The notes below the pieces were generated by a model that was not told where the DNA came from, searched no databases, and was given only the letters and a program-made list of their open reading frames with translations. A program made the translations under genes and the position numbers. DNA of 64,000 bases, taken from Haematobia irritans. Lineage: Eukaryota > Arthropoda > Insecta > Diptera > Muscidae. Below are positions 9,690-19,343 of this stretch, piece after piece; the first letter of the stretch is position 1; every line of letters begins with the position of its first letter. The DNA is taken from the NCBI RefSeq assembly GCF_050003625.1, contig NC_134397.1, forward strand, positions 99,563,132 through 99,627,131, read 5' to 3'.

Positions 9690-12600
9690 GGCCGCTTGTG
9701 CTGCCTTAAAAGTTCTCCTGATGAAAGGAGACATAGATATAGTTCTTATTCAAGAACCATACATATATAAGAACAAGATCTGTGAATTAAGCACTCCGGG
9801 TTTCAAACTTTTGCATAATACCGGTAACGATATAAATCGAGCATGTATAATTGCTAAAAACGAACTAAACTTGTTTCTGCTTCCTTCATTGAGCAATGCA
9901 GACACTGTCGTAGCCAGTCTAGAGATATCCACATGCAAATATTGGGTATCTTCGGTCTACATGGGACATGATAGGGAGATGCCACCCTGTGCCGTTAAGA
10001 CCTTAGTTGAGGAGTCACTAAAAACAAAGACAAAACTAATTATGGGATGCGATGCAAATGCACATCATAGTATTTGGGGAAGTAGTGATAAATACTAATG
10101 CAAGGGGAGAGTCGCTAATAGAGTTTATTTTGCGTACTAACCTGGTAGTTTGCAATAAGGGAGATGCACCAACCTTCGTCACCAGGAACAGACAAGTGGT
10201 TTTGGACGTAACGTTGACCTCTCCGGAACTGAATGATAAGATATCTGAGTGGCAAGTTTTGAGGGAACATAGCTTCTCAGATCATCGCTACATCAGTTTC
10301 AGATTGGCTGTTCGTACTTCAAAGACCATATTTCCGCCAAATGTTAGGAAAGCTGATTGGTATAGGTATAAGGAATCGTTCAATTTGATGATACTGGAAG
10401 TGCCGGAAACAAATATGAGCACTGTGCAAGATATCGAACACGCAGTGGAGCGGTTACTAAGGCCTTCAACATTTCACTGAAAGCTGCATGCCCTAGAGGA
10501 AAGCCAAGGGGAAAAAATCGGCCGCCATGGTGTACTACGGAGTTAAGTAATATGAGGAAATCCTGCAGGAAGCTCTTTAACAAAGCAAAGTCCACAAGAG
10601 CTCCGGAGGATTGGGACACTTACAAGATGAATCTGAGAGAATATAAACGAGAACTGAGAAGGTCTCAACAAAACTCTTGGGATGATTACTGTAGCAGTAT
10701 TGAAAATACGTCAGAGGCTTCCAGACTACGAAAGGTACTAGCATCCACTAACACCGCTCCAGGTTTCATTAAAACATCGGAGGGAAATTGGACAACGTCC
10801 AGTGAGGAGACGTTGGAGGTACTTTTGGACACAAACTTCCCTGGAAATCAGACGGTTGAACCATGTTCCGGCGGTGTAACAGAGGCTGAGCGATCATTTC
10901 CTATCGAGGAAATTGTGTCGGAATCTAGAATAAAATGGGCTTTAAATAGCTTTGGACCATTCAAATCTCCCGGACCTGATGGAATTACTCCGGCGGAGTT
11001 ACAGGCAGTGGCTGAAAGAATTATCCCCTGGTTGACGGTGATATATAAACAATGTGTAAACTTAGCATTTATTCCAGAAAAGTGGAGGGAAACAAAAGTT
11101 GTCTTCATACCTAAAGCAGGAAAAGTCTCTCACTCGAGTACGAAGGATTTCCGACCAATCAGCTTATCCTCATTCCTACTTAAGACCCTGGAGAGGATGA
11201 TAGGCATGTATCTTAGAACTAGCGTGGATTCAAGTTTGCTCTCGAAACGACAGCATGCATACTCGAAGGGCAGGTCTACTGAGACCGCATTGCATGAACT
11301 GGTCAGCTTTATTGAAAGCTCACTATCTGTCAAAGAATACCATTCGTGGCGTTTCTAGACATCGAAGGGGCGTTCAATAATGTCCATCCGAGCTCGATAT
11401 TAAATGGACTGACAACTCTGAATGTTGATCCATGTATACTTAGGCTGTTAGACGAACTTCTAATAAAGAGACGTATTTCAGCCACACTAGGGCAAGCAAA
11501 CATACAAAGGTATGTGAACAGGGGCACTCCCCAAGGAGGAGTTCTATCACCTCTTCTTTGGAATGTTGCTATAAACAACCTTCTGGTTTCTCTAGAAAAA
11601 GAAAGGATAAAAGTGGTGGCATACGCAGATGATGTGGCGCTAGCAGTCAGGGGAAAATTCCCATCCACAATCAGAGATCTCTCCGGATGACTGAGAAATA
11701 GGCGAAAGATAATGGTCTTGGTGTAAATCCAGCAAAGACAGAAATAGTCATGTACTGCAAAGATCGCAAGACTCCCACGGTTAGGCCCATTTCCTTAGGG
11801 GGTACTGAAAATCCCTTTGGTGAGTGTGCAAAATACCTTGGCGTTATTTTGGACAGGAAGCTGAATTTTAGGCTTAATATTGAAGAGAGGGCGAGAAAAG
11901 CCATGGTATCTTTGTACTCGTGCAAAAAGGCAATAGGGAAAAAGTGGGGACTAAGACCAAAAATTGTGCATTGGCTATACACGGCAGTGGTTAGACCTAT
12001 AATGCTATATGGTGTTGTAGTCTGGTGGCCGGCACTTCAGAAACCGACTTGTTTAGATAAAGTTCAGCGTATGGCGAGCTTATGTATCTCAGGCGCATTT
12101 AGTAAGACAGGAACAGACTCCCTTAATGTCATGCTACATCCCTTGCCTTTAGACATTTTGGCCAAACAGTCAGCTGCAACAACGGCTGTGCGGTTGCGCG
12201 ACCTATCGCTGTGGTCGGAAAAAATGTACGGTCATAGTTCGGTCCTCAAAGTAATGCCAGATGTGCCTAACGTAGTGGATTACACCCTGGCAAAACCACT
12301 TTTCGACAAAATGTTTGAAACTCTAATTCCCGATAGAGAGGCGTGGTGTACACAGACCCCGGGGAATAGAAGATATATAGATTTCTATACTGATGGCTCC
12401 AAATTGAATGGACAAGTGGGGTTCGGAGTATTTTCTAACGATCTGGAAATTCGAATAGCGAAAAGATTACCTAATCACTGTAGTGTTTTTCAGGCTGAAA
12501 TATTGGCAATAAGAGAGGTTGTGAATTGGCTGAGAAGTAATGTTCCAACAAATATTGGCATTAATATATACTCAGACAGTCAACCTGCATTAAATCCTTG

Positions 12601-13228
12601 GACTCTGTGTTCCTTAACTCAAAAACGGCCATAGACTGCCGCAAATCTCTCAACGAGATGGCTGAGCAGTACAATATTCACCTAATATGGGTGCCTGGAA
12701 TATAGGAACATACCGGGGAACTGTGAAGCAGATGTGTTAGCAAGGCTAGGAACTACCTTACATATTCCAGGGGAACTAGAATCTGTTGGTATGCCTCTGG
12801 CCACCTGCAAGCTCTTACTGCGTGAGAAGGGTGTTATGATGGCCAATATTCGATGGGAAAATTGCAAGGGTTGTAACGACACCAAGCAAATATGGCCCCA
12901 TTTCAACTTAAACCGCACACTAGATATGCTAGTGTTCTCAAGGAGTCAGATAGCACTCCTAATATCTGCTATAACGGGTCGCTGCCTGATAGGCGAATTT
13001 GCAAAAACTATAGGTGCGAAGTATAATGACTATTGTATAAGCTGTCATGACGTGGAGGAAAAGGAATCAATTAAACACCTCTTGTGTGAGTGTCCTGCTT
13101 TTTGTGTAAGGCGTAAGCGAATTTTAGGAGCATATAGCTTTAGATTACTGGCTGACCTGGAAAACGTTACCTTAAGCAGTTTGTTAATGTTTTTGGAGCA
13201 ATCTGGTTGGTTCCACAAAAGTAAATAA
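9649..13228 (+). pseudogene. LOA-B ORF2 (endonuclease-RT-RNase H), frameshifted
   Basis: ATG at 9,649 (MVLRFLQINLHHCKAA). A 4-bp insertion near 10,090 (GATA-AATA-CTAA) breaks the endonuclease domain. Further lesions lie near 10,455, 11,340, 11,680-11,700 and 12,590-12,700. RT motifs FLDIEGAFNN, GTPQGGVLSP and YADDVALAV, RNase H motifs DFYTDGSKLNG, VFQAEILAIREV and IYSDSQPA, and the C-terminal CHDVEEKESIKHLLCEC region are all present. The stop is TAA at 13,226-13,228. Confidence 0.85.
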
Positions 13229-13379
13229 TGGAGAAGGTTCAGTGGTTAAGACTAGAAGTGCCCATATGTAATAGGTACTTTTAGTTAAATGTGGTATCAC
13301 AATGGACTGAATAGTCTAAGTGAGCCTGAAATTTAATCGGGCTGCCACTTTAACCTAACCTAACCTAACCATCATACAA

Positions 13380-14448
13380 GAACAGATGATTGAAAATTTA
13401 CCAGTTACGTCAACGGAGTTTAAAATAGAAACTGAAGCTGAGAAAGTAGAAACATTATTGAAAAGCTTGCTGTATGGACGCGTATGTGATGCAAAAAGTC
13501 GGTTTGGTATTGAGCAAGCAGAATTCAGTTTACAAAATGGTTGCATTTTCCGTGGAATCAGAGTATATATTCCCAAAAAACTGCGAGAGCGAGTGCTGAA
13601 AGAGTTGCATACTGGACATTTTGGAATTTCAAGAATGAAAAATTTGGCTAGAGGGTACGTATGGTGGAGTACTATGGATAAAGATATAGAAGATGTGGTG
13701 GACAAATGTGTGGCTTGTCAAAATACAAGACCAGATCCCAAAAAAAGTAATTACACATACATGGATGAATCCAAAGAAGCCTTTCGAACGAGTGCATATG
13801 GATTATGCAGGGCCAATTTTTGGTAAATATTTGTTGGTGTTAGTGGATGCTTATACAAAATGACCTGAAGTTCACATTTGCTCAAATATGAATACAGAGA
13901 CGACAATACAGAAGTGTCGTGAAATATTTTCACAGTTTGGAATTCCTAACACGCTGGTTAGTGACCACAGTAGACAGTTTGATTCGTAGGAATTTCAAAC
14001 GTTTTTAAGGAATAATGGAATTACACATAAACAGGGAGCACCATACCACCCTGCAACCAACGGACAGGCGGAAAGGTATGTTCAAACAATCAAAAACAAG
14101 TTGATGGCATCCAAGTGTTCTGAACACACTATGCATGGTGAATTGTCAAAGATACTTTTGTCGTATAGACGATCTATACACCCAAAAACTGGTAAGTCAC
14201 CATCAATGCTGATGCTGGGCAGGCAGATTCAATCACGTTTGGACTTGTTGGTTGAAACAGAAAAGGGGACTACGCAGCATCAACCGGAATTATCTAAACA
14301 TTTTTCGCCGGGAGAGAGAGTAGCGGCACGGGATTATTTATCGAAAAAGAAGTGGCAATATGGGTGTGTAAAAATTAAAATGGGAGAACTACATTACGAT
14401 GTCCAGTTAGATGATGGTAGAGTTTGGCGTCGACACGTAGATCAATGA
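13380..14448 (+). pseudogene. mag-like integrase, broken
   Basis: The HHCC zinc region is intact in sequence (LHTGHFGISRMKNLARG then CVACQ). The catalytic core follows in shifted frames: D in HMDYAGPIFG (about 13,795), D in LVSDHSRQFDS (about 13,960), E in HPATNGQAERYVQ (about 14,060). In-frame stops occur at about 13,861 (K*PEV) and 13,987 (DS*EF). The C-terminal domain reads KKKWQYGCVKIKMGELHYDV to about 14,448. Order and motifs fit Ty3/gypsy integrase. Confidence 0.8.
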
Positions 14449-14770
14449 AGACCAACCTCAGTGCAAAGTAATGAAGAATCTGGTTGCAACCCAACACATA
14501 AGAAACAGAAACAAGTATCAGTGCCACTTGAAACAAATCAGGACGTGCCTTCGAAAATACCACTGCCAGTGATACAATCTTCAGAGAAATCAGCTGAAAA
14601 CCTTCCAGAAACCCAGATTGCAGAGCCAAGTCAACAACTGATACTCCACAGGGAAATACGGCTATGTCAAATTTTGAAGGATTGCGCAGATCAGCCCGCA
14701 CGAAACAATTGCCTAAACGGTTCCAAGATTCTTACCTTGAATTTGATTTAATTATGGGTGGGGGGAGAAA
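14449..14770 (+). other. 3' part of mag-like element with polypurine tract
   Basis: A Gln/Pro/Ser-rich open stretch (14,461-14,751; SVPLETNQDVPSKIPLPV) follows the integrase and is probably its C-terminal tail in another frame. The purine run GGGTGGGGGGAGAAA at about 14,756-14,770 directly precedes the 3' LTR and fits a polypurine tract for plus-strand priming. Confidence 0.6.
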
Positions 14771-14920
14771 TGTTATGATGTAAATACGGGTTAACATTAT
14801 TTGATCATCACTATTGTTATCGATAAATATTATAATCGAATTTTCTCGTTTGTAATGATGTAAATAAATTCTTTTTCTTGTTTCGAACTCAACGTGAGCG
14901 GATGTCTTTTGATCACACCA
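14771..14920 (+). repeat. 3' LTR of the mag-like element
   Basis: Starts TGTTATGATG directly after the purine tract and ends GATCACACCA, giving TG...CA ends. 150 bp. Pairs with 5,737-5,899. Confidence 0.85.
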
Positions 14921-15092
14921 TTTTCATTTGCTAGATTTTTAATATTTGGTACTATACTGAGAAAGTACGCCTCAAATCAGTTTCAACATGAAGGCAAGAC
15001 AGATATTTTGACTTTATGTCTAAAAGTGACGAAAATGGTTTCAAAATTTTTAAAATGTGTGAATACAAAAGTGGCTACTGGTTCTGATATCT
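14921..15092. other. Unassigned sequence, possible older transposon coding remnant
   Basis: A 90-codon open frame spans 14,894-15,166, but its first codons lie in the LTR. The piece FARFLIFGTILRKYASNQF is not one I recognise. A short stretch (TTTTTAATATTTGGTACTAT) resembles 747-766 inside the hAT element of 492-1,289, which hints at hAT origin. No confident call. Confidence 0.3.
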
Positions 15093-15606
15093 TAAGCCTA
15101 GTACTAAGATCACGTTTTCGCACGAAAAACTGTTATACTGTTATACTTTCATATAAAAAACGTTAAGCCTAGTATTAAGATAACGTTTTCGAACGAAAAA
15201 CTGTTATACTCCATATAAAAAACGTTAGCGCGGAATAAATGCGAAATCTTTGTTTTGAGCATTTTCAAACACATATTTATACAACCCTGGATTTTTCGCA
15301 CGAAAAAAGGCAGGTATATTATTTCGCATAAATAACTTAACATCCCTGGGCTTCAGACCTTATTTACCGAGATAAATGAAGATATTCGTTTTTCGCAAAA
15401 ACGAACTTAGTACTAGGCATTAGCGCGGAATTAATGCGAAATCTTTGTTTTGAGCATTTTCAGACACATATTTATACAACCCTGGAAAAAATAGGCAGGC
15501 ATATTATTTCGCATAAATAAGTTAACATCTCTGGGTTTGAAACCCTATTTACGGAGATAGATGAAGATATTCGTTTTTCGCAGAAACGAACTTAGTACTA
15601 AGCATT
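15093..15606. repeat. Tandemly duplicated MITE arms (CCTAGTACTAAG family)
   Basis: A left arm AGCCTAGTACTAAGATCACG occurs twice (about 15,097 and 15,167). A right arm starting GCGCGGAATAAATGCGAAATC and ending CGAACTTAGTACTAGGCATT occurs twice (about 15,226-15,423 and 15,424-15,606). Left and right arms are inverted relative to each other. Net structure: two left ends followed by two right ends. Noncoding. Confidence 0.6.
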
Positions 15607-15994
15607 AGCAAGAAATTTAGCCGTTGCAAATAAAGTGAACGACTAATAATGGAAAACCTACAACAAATTATAGAATTCCATGAACTTATATTCTTTTCTC
15701 TTTGTGATTATAAAGTAACATTCGAAATGTACGAATGGTATGCTCTTTTGTAGTATATTTTTGATGTTTTGTTAAACTGTTGTTTTAACAAATTTAATTA
15801 TACAAAATCTGTCCAACCAAAAATGATGCTGCGCCCCATGGAACGTCGTGGTGCAACCTATGGAAGCGCCCCAGCCCCCCCATTTGGGAAGCGCGGACCA
15901 ATACCGATCAATTTAGTTTTATGTTTCATAAATTTGTGGAGCTAACCCCAAGCATAGTGAGACCTACAGCATGGGAATCAACAAATGGATATTA
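15607..15994. other. Spacer with right end of the split hAT element
   Basis: AT-rich sequence up to about 15,820, then the G/C-rich hAT end (15,825-15,896), its target duplication, and about 90 bp of unassigned sequence. No genes seen. Confidence 0.5.
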
Positions 15995-17436
15995 CCCAAT
16001 AAACACAGGATGAGCGTTTTTCAATGCAACAACTTTTCAGTAAACAAAATTTTCAACATAAATTCAACTTGACTTGAAATAGCTCATCTTCAATACATCT
16101 TCAAATTATTTGCGAACTACTTCCAATTTGCCAAAATGTTGACGAAATATTTGAAAAGATGTTGAAGATAATATGAGAAAACTTTGACAAAACACTACCC
16201 TAAAATGCAACGAAAAACCATGTGGTTTTCAATACTTATTTGTGCAACGAAGTTCGTGGTCAATTGCAAGAAATAAAAAAATGGAAAATTTTAGACAAAT
16301 AACCAAATAGTTTATAAAAATAGGTAAGTGAAAATAAAAAATGTAATAAAACTTTAAGGAAGTCACTAAATGTATATCTCTTTGCAGAAAACTAAAATTA
16401 TGGATTCTACGTTCTTGAAAACATTAAAAAGCTGACCGATGAAAAAATGGTGGACAATTAACTGGAACTGCTTCAAATAGTTTATAATAAATGGTACGTC
16501 AATATGAAAAATTAAATCAAAACTTTAGAGAAGTCACTAAATTTAAGTCTCTTTGCAAAAAACTAAAATCTTTGGATGGTATATTCTTGCAAACATTAAG
16601 AAGCTGACCAATGAAAAATGAGTGGCTTATCGACAAGAAAAAGTTTCCAGAAACATTACAAGTGCAACCAATTAAAATTGTTAAAAACAACAAATTGTTG
16701 AAATCAACAACTTCTGGATGAAAATGTGCATCACATCGTCAGTTTAATTCATATGCTATTATCAGTTTAAAATGGATATTTTGTGAATTCCTTCTGCTGG
16801 AAATCAATTCTAACACGCGGTCCAGTACATTCCTAATTTCAAATTGCCCGCATGTTAATAAATTTTAATGCTTTTTTATGACACCAAAAGGAAGGAAATC
16901 GAAGTATCAATGCAAAAGTGTTTACTAATAATGTTTAAGATATTTAAAGTTTTGTTGTTTGTTTTTTTTTTTTTATTCTTATTTGTTGATATGTTTAATA
17001 AGATTATTATTTATCAATTGGTATTGTATGTAGTGTATTATGTAGTGTAGTGTATTATTATATATTTTATTTTGATGAAAATGCATAAATTATACCAAAA
17101 TTCATAGAATTTTGGCATTGACTTTCAATTTGAAGTGGGGATATCATTCATACAAATTTAGGTTGAAAAGTATTTGCAACGATGTTAATTTTGAATTTGA
17201 CACGCATCGAAAATTGTTTGACAAATTATTGAGTAGCGATGCATTTCAATTTGAGGATAACACTTCAGATATTATTGCTAATGTGTTGAATTTCACTGTT
17301 GAGGGTAATGTCTGATTTTTGTTGAGAACGCGATTTTCTCAACAATTTCTCAACTTGAATATTACCCTAATCCTTTGCAAAAATTTTTGGAAAATTGTTG
17401 AAATTTAGCATTTTTCAAACGTTTGTGTTTATTGGG
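15995..17436. mobile_element. CCCAATAAACACA-ended TIR element, copy 1
   Basis: 1,442 bp with ends CCCAATAAACACA and TGTGTTTATTGGG, flanked by TA on both sides (15,993-15,994 and 17,437-17,438). A near-identical copy, apart from one insertion, lies at 19,344-21,255. Short AT-rich frames (16,868-17,050; 17,112-17,315) show no recognisable transposase. Superfamily undetermined; the TA flank is weak evidence because copy 2 does not repeat it. Confidence 0.7.
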
Positions 17437-17654
17437 TATAAACAAAAGTTGAGTATACTAAAAGAATTTTAGTTCAATCATGGGACGCACGTAATGCGCT
17501 TTACAGACTATCAGTTATTCCGGACGGAATGTCGGTGTTTGTAAAGAATCTTACAGTGTGTCGGATCGATACGACTTGTCGGCGATGACTAAATAATCGG
17601 TAAATGTGTTATCGATCCCATAAACATGCAGCAGTATCGATTATGCCTTCGGAC
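17437..17654. other. Unassigned spacer
   Basis: No ORF of note. It contains short internal inverted words around CCGGACGGAATGTCGG and CGATCCC/TATCGAT, suggesting another decayed TIR element, but no pair of ends could be fixed. Confidence 0.3.
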
Positions 17655-17855
17655 TTAAGCGGACCTTAGACGGTCGGATAAACACTACGACAGAGGTTTG
17701 CCTATTTGTTGTGTGTTCGTTCAAGTTTTAAGGGCACCTTATACGGTCGGATAAACCCTGCGACACAACACGTTGCGGCGACAAATCCGATAGTATAAGG
17801 TCGTGTTCGGCTGTCGCGGAAACGTGTTGGCATAAAATCAAAAACGTGTTGGCAG

Positions 17856-18682
17856 CAGTGTTGCCAACTCCCCAAGGCCAAAAAGCACCAAAAAAAATAT
17901 TATAAATCCTAACATACCACCTTCCACCACAAAATCGAAAATTAAATGCTCTACTAAAAAAAAAAAAAAAAAAACCTTCCGAACATGTATTATCGAACTT
18001 TTGTGAATTGAATTTCAAGAAGTAAGGTGGGTATTAAGATCGAGTTTAGCCGCTAAAATAGTCATTTTTTTCACAATTACTTTGCAGCAAATATGCATAA
18101 TATTATGTCCATTTTTAGTGACATAGTTTTCACTTTAGCGGCAAAACTCAAACTTAGTACTCACCATTATGAGCCGCTATTCAAATATACACCTTTATCA
18201 GTTTTAATGCTTTCGTCCAATTCATTTTGATCAGTGATGTTTTTCAACTTTCAAAATATTAATGTATGGAAGGAGTCTATTGCTTATTTCATTGTGCGTG
18301 CTTTTGTGGATTTAATACAAACGCTTTTAATGACATCTTTACCAAATTCAAAAATTCGACACTCATCGCTCGACTTTCCTACAGAATACCCTAAATAACA
18401 ATATTAATTAAAAAAAAATCAATACCAACTTCATAACAATCAAATTCTATATTTGGCAATAAATTTGAGTTTCTTCGGCTCTTGAAAGTCTAATCAAAAT
18501 TTTTGTATCAATTAAACTTAATACTGTTCAAAATAAAAAAAGCACCAAAAGCACTAAATGAAAATGCCAGAAAGCACCAAGTTGGTGCTTTTTTTGAAAA
18601 GGCACCAAAAAGGCAATTTGGTGCTTTTTAGAAATCAAAAAGCACTAAATTTGGTGCTAAAAGCACCAAATTGGCAACACTG
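17856..18682. mobile_element. hAT-type non-autonomous element with AAAGCACC repeats
   Basis: Ends CAGTGTTGCCAA (17,856) and TTGGCAACACTG (18,682), with a perfect 8-bp target duplication GTTGGCAG (17,848-17,855; 18,683-18,690). The terminal CAGTGTTGCCA is the same as in the element at 492-1,289, but the interiors differ. The right end is full of AAAGCACCAA words in both orientations, plausible transposase-binding repeats. A MITE (18,026-18,165) is nested inside. Confidence 0.85.
18026..18165. mobile_element. MITE of the GGTGAGTATTAAG family inside the hAT element
   Basis: About 140 bp. Left end GGTGGGTATTAAGATCGAG plus TTTAGCCGCTAAA; right end TTTAGCGGCAAAACTC plus AAACTTAGTACTCACC. Same family as the outer element at 4,186-4,641. 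Confidence 0.7.
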
Positions 18683-18844
18683 GTTGGCAGGGTTTATCCG
18701 ACCTTATACGGTCGGATAAATCCTGCGACACAACACGTTGCGGCGACAAATCCGATTGTATAAGGTCGTGTTCGGCTGTCGCGGGGACGTGTTGGCATAA
18801 AATCAAAACAACTTTGATTTTTTCTGGTTGGGTGGTACTAATCA

Positions 18845-19063
18845 TTGAGTGTAAGGGGATGTTCGACAAACATTATCAAAGACAAATTTATTTTTACATT
18901 AAAAACAGGCATTTCTGCAATGAAATTAATGATGGATCGCCAATTCTGGTTGAAAATTAAAGAAATATATAAATCTAAACCAGTATTGTGGCAAAAACGT
19001 GGAAAATATCCACTTCCAATCAATGGGAAACCAGGCGACAAGTATTTTAAATTCATCAAGTAA
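18845..19063 (+). pseudogene. Short ORF with a MADF-like N-terminal signature (tentative)
   Basis: The 72-codon frame starts at ATG 18,857 or an earlier codon and ends at the TAA near 19,061. The segment FWLKIKEIYKSKPVLWQKRG resembles the first helix region of MADF DNA-binding domains (hydrophobic-rich helix, then short xPxLW). It lies inside the TTAA-flanked element. Some PIF/Harbinger-type transposons carry a separate MADF/Myb-like protein, so this could be its remnant. The rest of a MADF domain (about 85 residues) is not seen. It may be chance. Confidence 0.3.
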
Positions 19064-19343
19064 TTTGTAATATATTAAATGTGGATTACTTCAGGAATCA
19101 TTGTTTTGACACATATACCAGGATTTTTTTATTATTTTCTTCCATTTTTTCAGTAAAAAATGGTTTCACCCATAAATCTTCGTACAACTTCATTGTTTGT
19201 TTATGCTTCTTCTTATTTCTTCATGTTGTCATCACATTTGTTCGTGCAGTGTAAGGGCAAAACTTGAACGAACACACAACAAATAGACGAACCTCTGTCG
19301 GAGTGTTTATCCGACCGTCCAAGGTCCGCTTAAGTATCGTACC

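Larger units (their letters stand above)
8463..13370 (+). mobile_element. LOA-B: LOA-like LINE inside the mag-like element
   Basis: It starts at CACCATGCAG, the ORF1 start codon region, so it lacks the roughly 100-bp 5' UTR seen in LOA-D. It ends in four TAACC units at 13,351-13,370. Both ORFs are nearly full length but carry frameshifts. The sequence is visibly more diverged from LOA-D than LOA-C or LOA-E are. No target duplication is seen, and mag-like coding sequence is missing between the flanks. Confidence 0.9.
5737..14920 (+). mobile_element. mag-like Ty3/gypsy LTR retrotransposon, inactive
   Basis: Short LTRs (5,737-5,899 and 14,771-14,920), a tRNA-Ser-type primer site and a purine tract (GTGGGGGGAGAAA before 14,771) bound an internal region with a two-knuckle Gag, RT, start of RNase H and integrase in the Ty3/gypsy order. 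The double CCHC knuckle and the tRNA-Ser primer fit the mag lineage. It is interrupted by a MITE (6,009-6,229) and LOA-B (8,463-13,370), and all ORFs carry stops or frameshifts. No target duplication is visible (AACAA left, TTTTC right). Confidence 0.8.
5370..15896. mobile_element. hAT-type element split by a mag-like gypsy
   Basis: The left end is CAGAGCTTCCCAA at 5,370. The right end, read inward on the other strand, is CCGCGCTTCCCAA at 15,896 (11 of 13 match). The flanks ACCAATGC (5,362-5,369) and ACCAATAC (15,897-15,904) fit an 8-bp target duplication with one mismatch, as expected for hAT. G/C-rich CGCCCC-type sequence lies just inside both ends. Almost all of the interval is later insertions; the hAT sequence itself may be only a few hundred bases. 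Confidence 0.6.
17737..18822. repeat. Two tandem units of about 120 bp, the first split by a hAT element
   Basis: Unit 1 starts CCTTATACGGTCGGATAAAC at 17,737 and unit 2 starts at 18,702. Both share CTGCGACACAACACGTTGCG, CGACAAATCCGAT and GGTCGTGTTCGGCTGTCGCG. The junction holds the hairpin TTTATCCGAC/GTCGGATAAA. Unit 1 is interrupted at 17,856-18,682. Confidence 0.65.
17659..19328. mobile_element. TTAA-flanked TIR element with long inverted repeats
   Basis: Ends GCGGACCTTAGACGGTCGG (17,659) and CCGACCGTCCAAGGTCCGC (to 19,328). The inverted repeats extend for about 70 bp and include GTTGTGTGTTCGTTCAAG. TTAA flanks both sides (17,655-17,658; 19,329-19,332). A TTAA target suggests piggyBac-like or, if TTA, Harbinger-like mobilisation; I cannot decide. 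Inside lie two tandem units of about 120 bp and a hAT-type insertion. Confidence 0.65.

Noticed and set aside
13351..13370. Telomeric TTAGG array
   Set aside because: Only two to four units, always at LINE or SINE 3' ends; these are retroelement tails.
14894..15166. Host gene fragment of 90 codons
   Set aside because: It starts inside the LTR, has no recognised domain and runs into a MITE arm.
15093..15606. CRISPR-like array
   Set aside because: Only two copies of each arm, inverted relationship, eukaryotic context; explained by MITE duplication.
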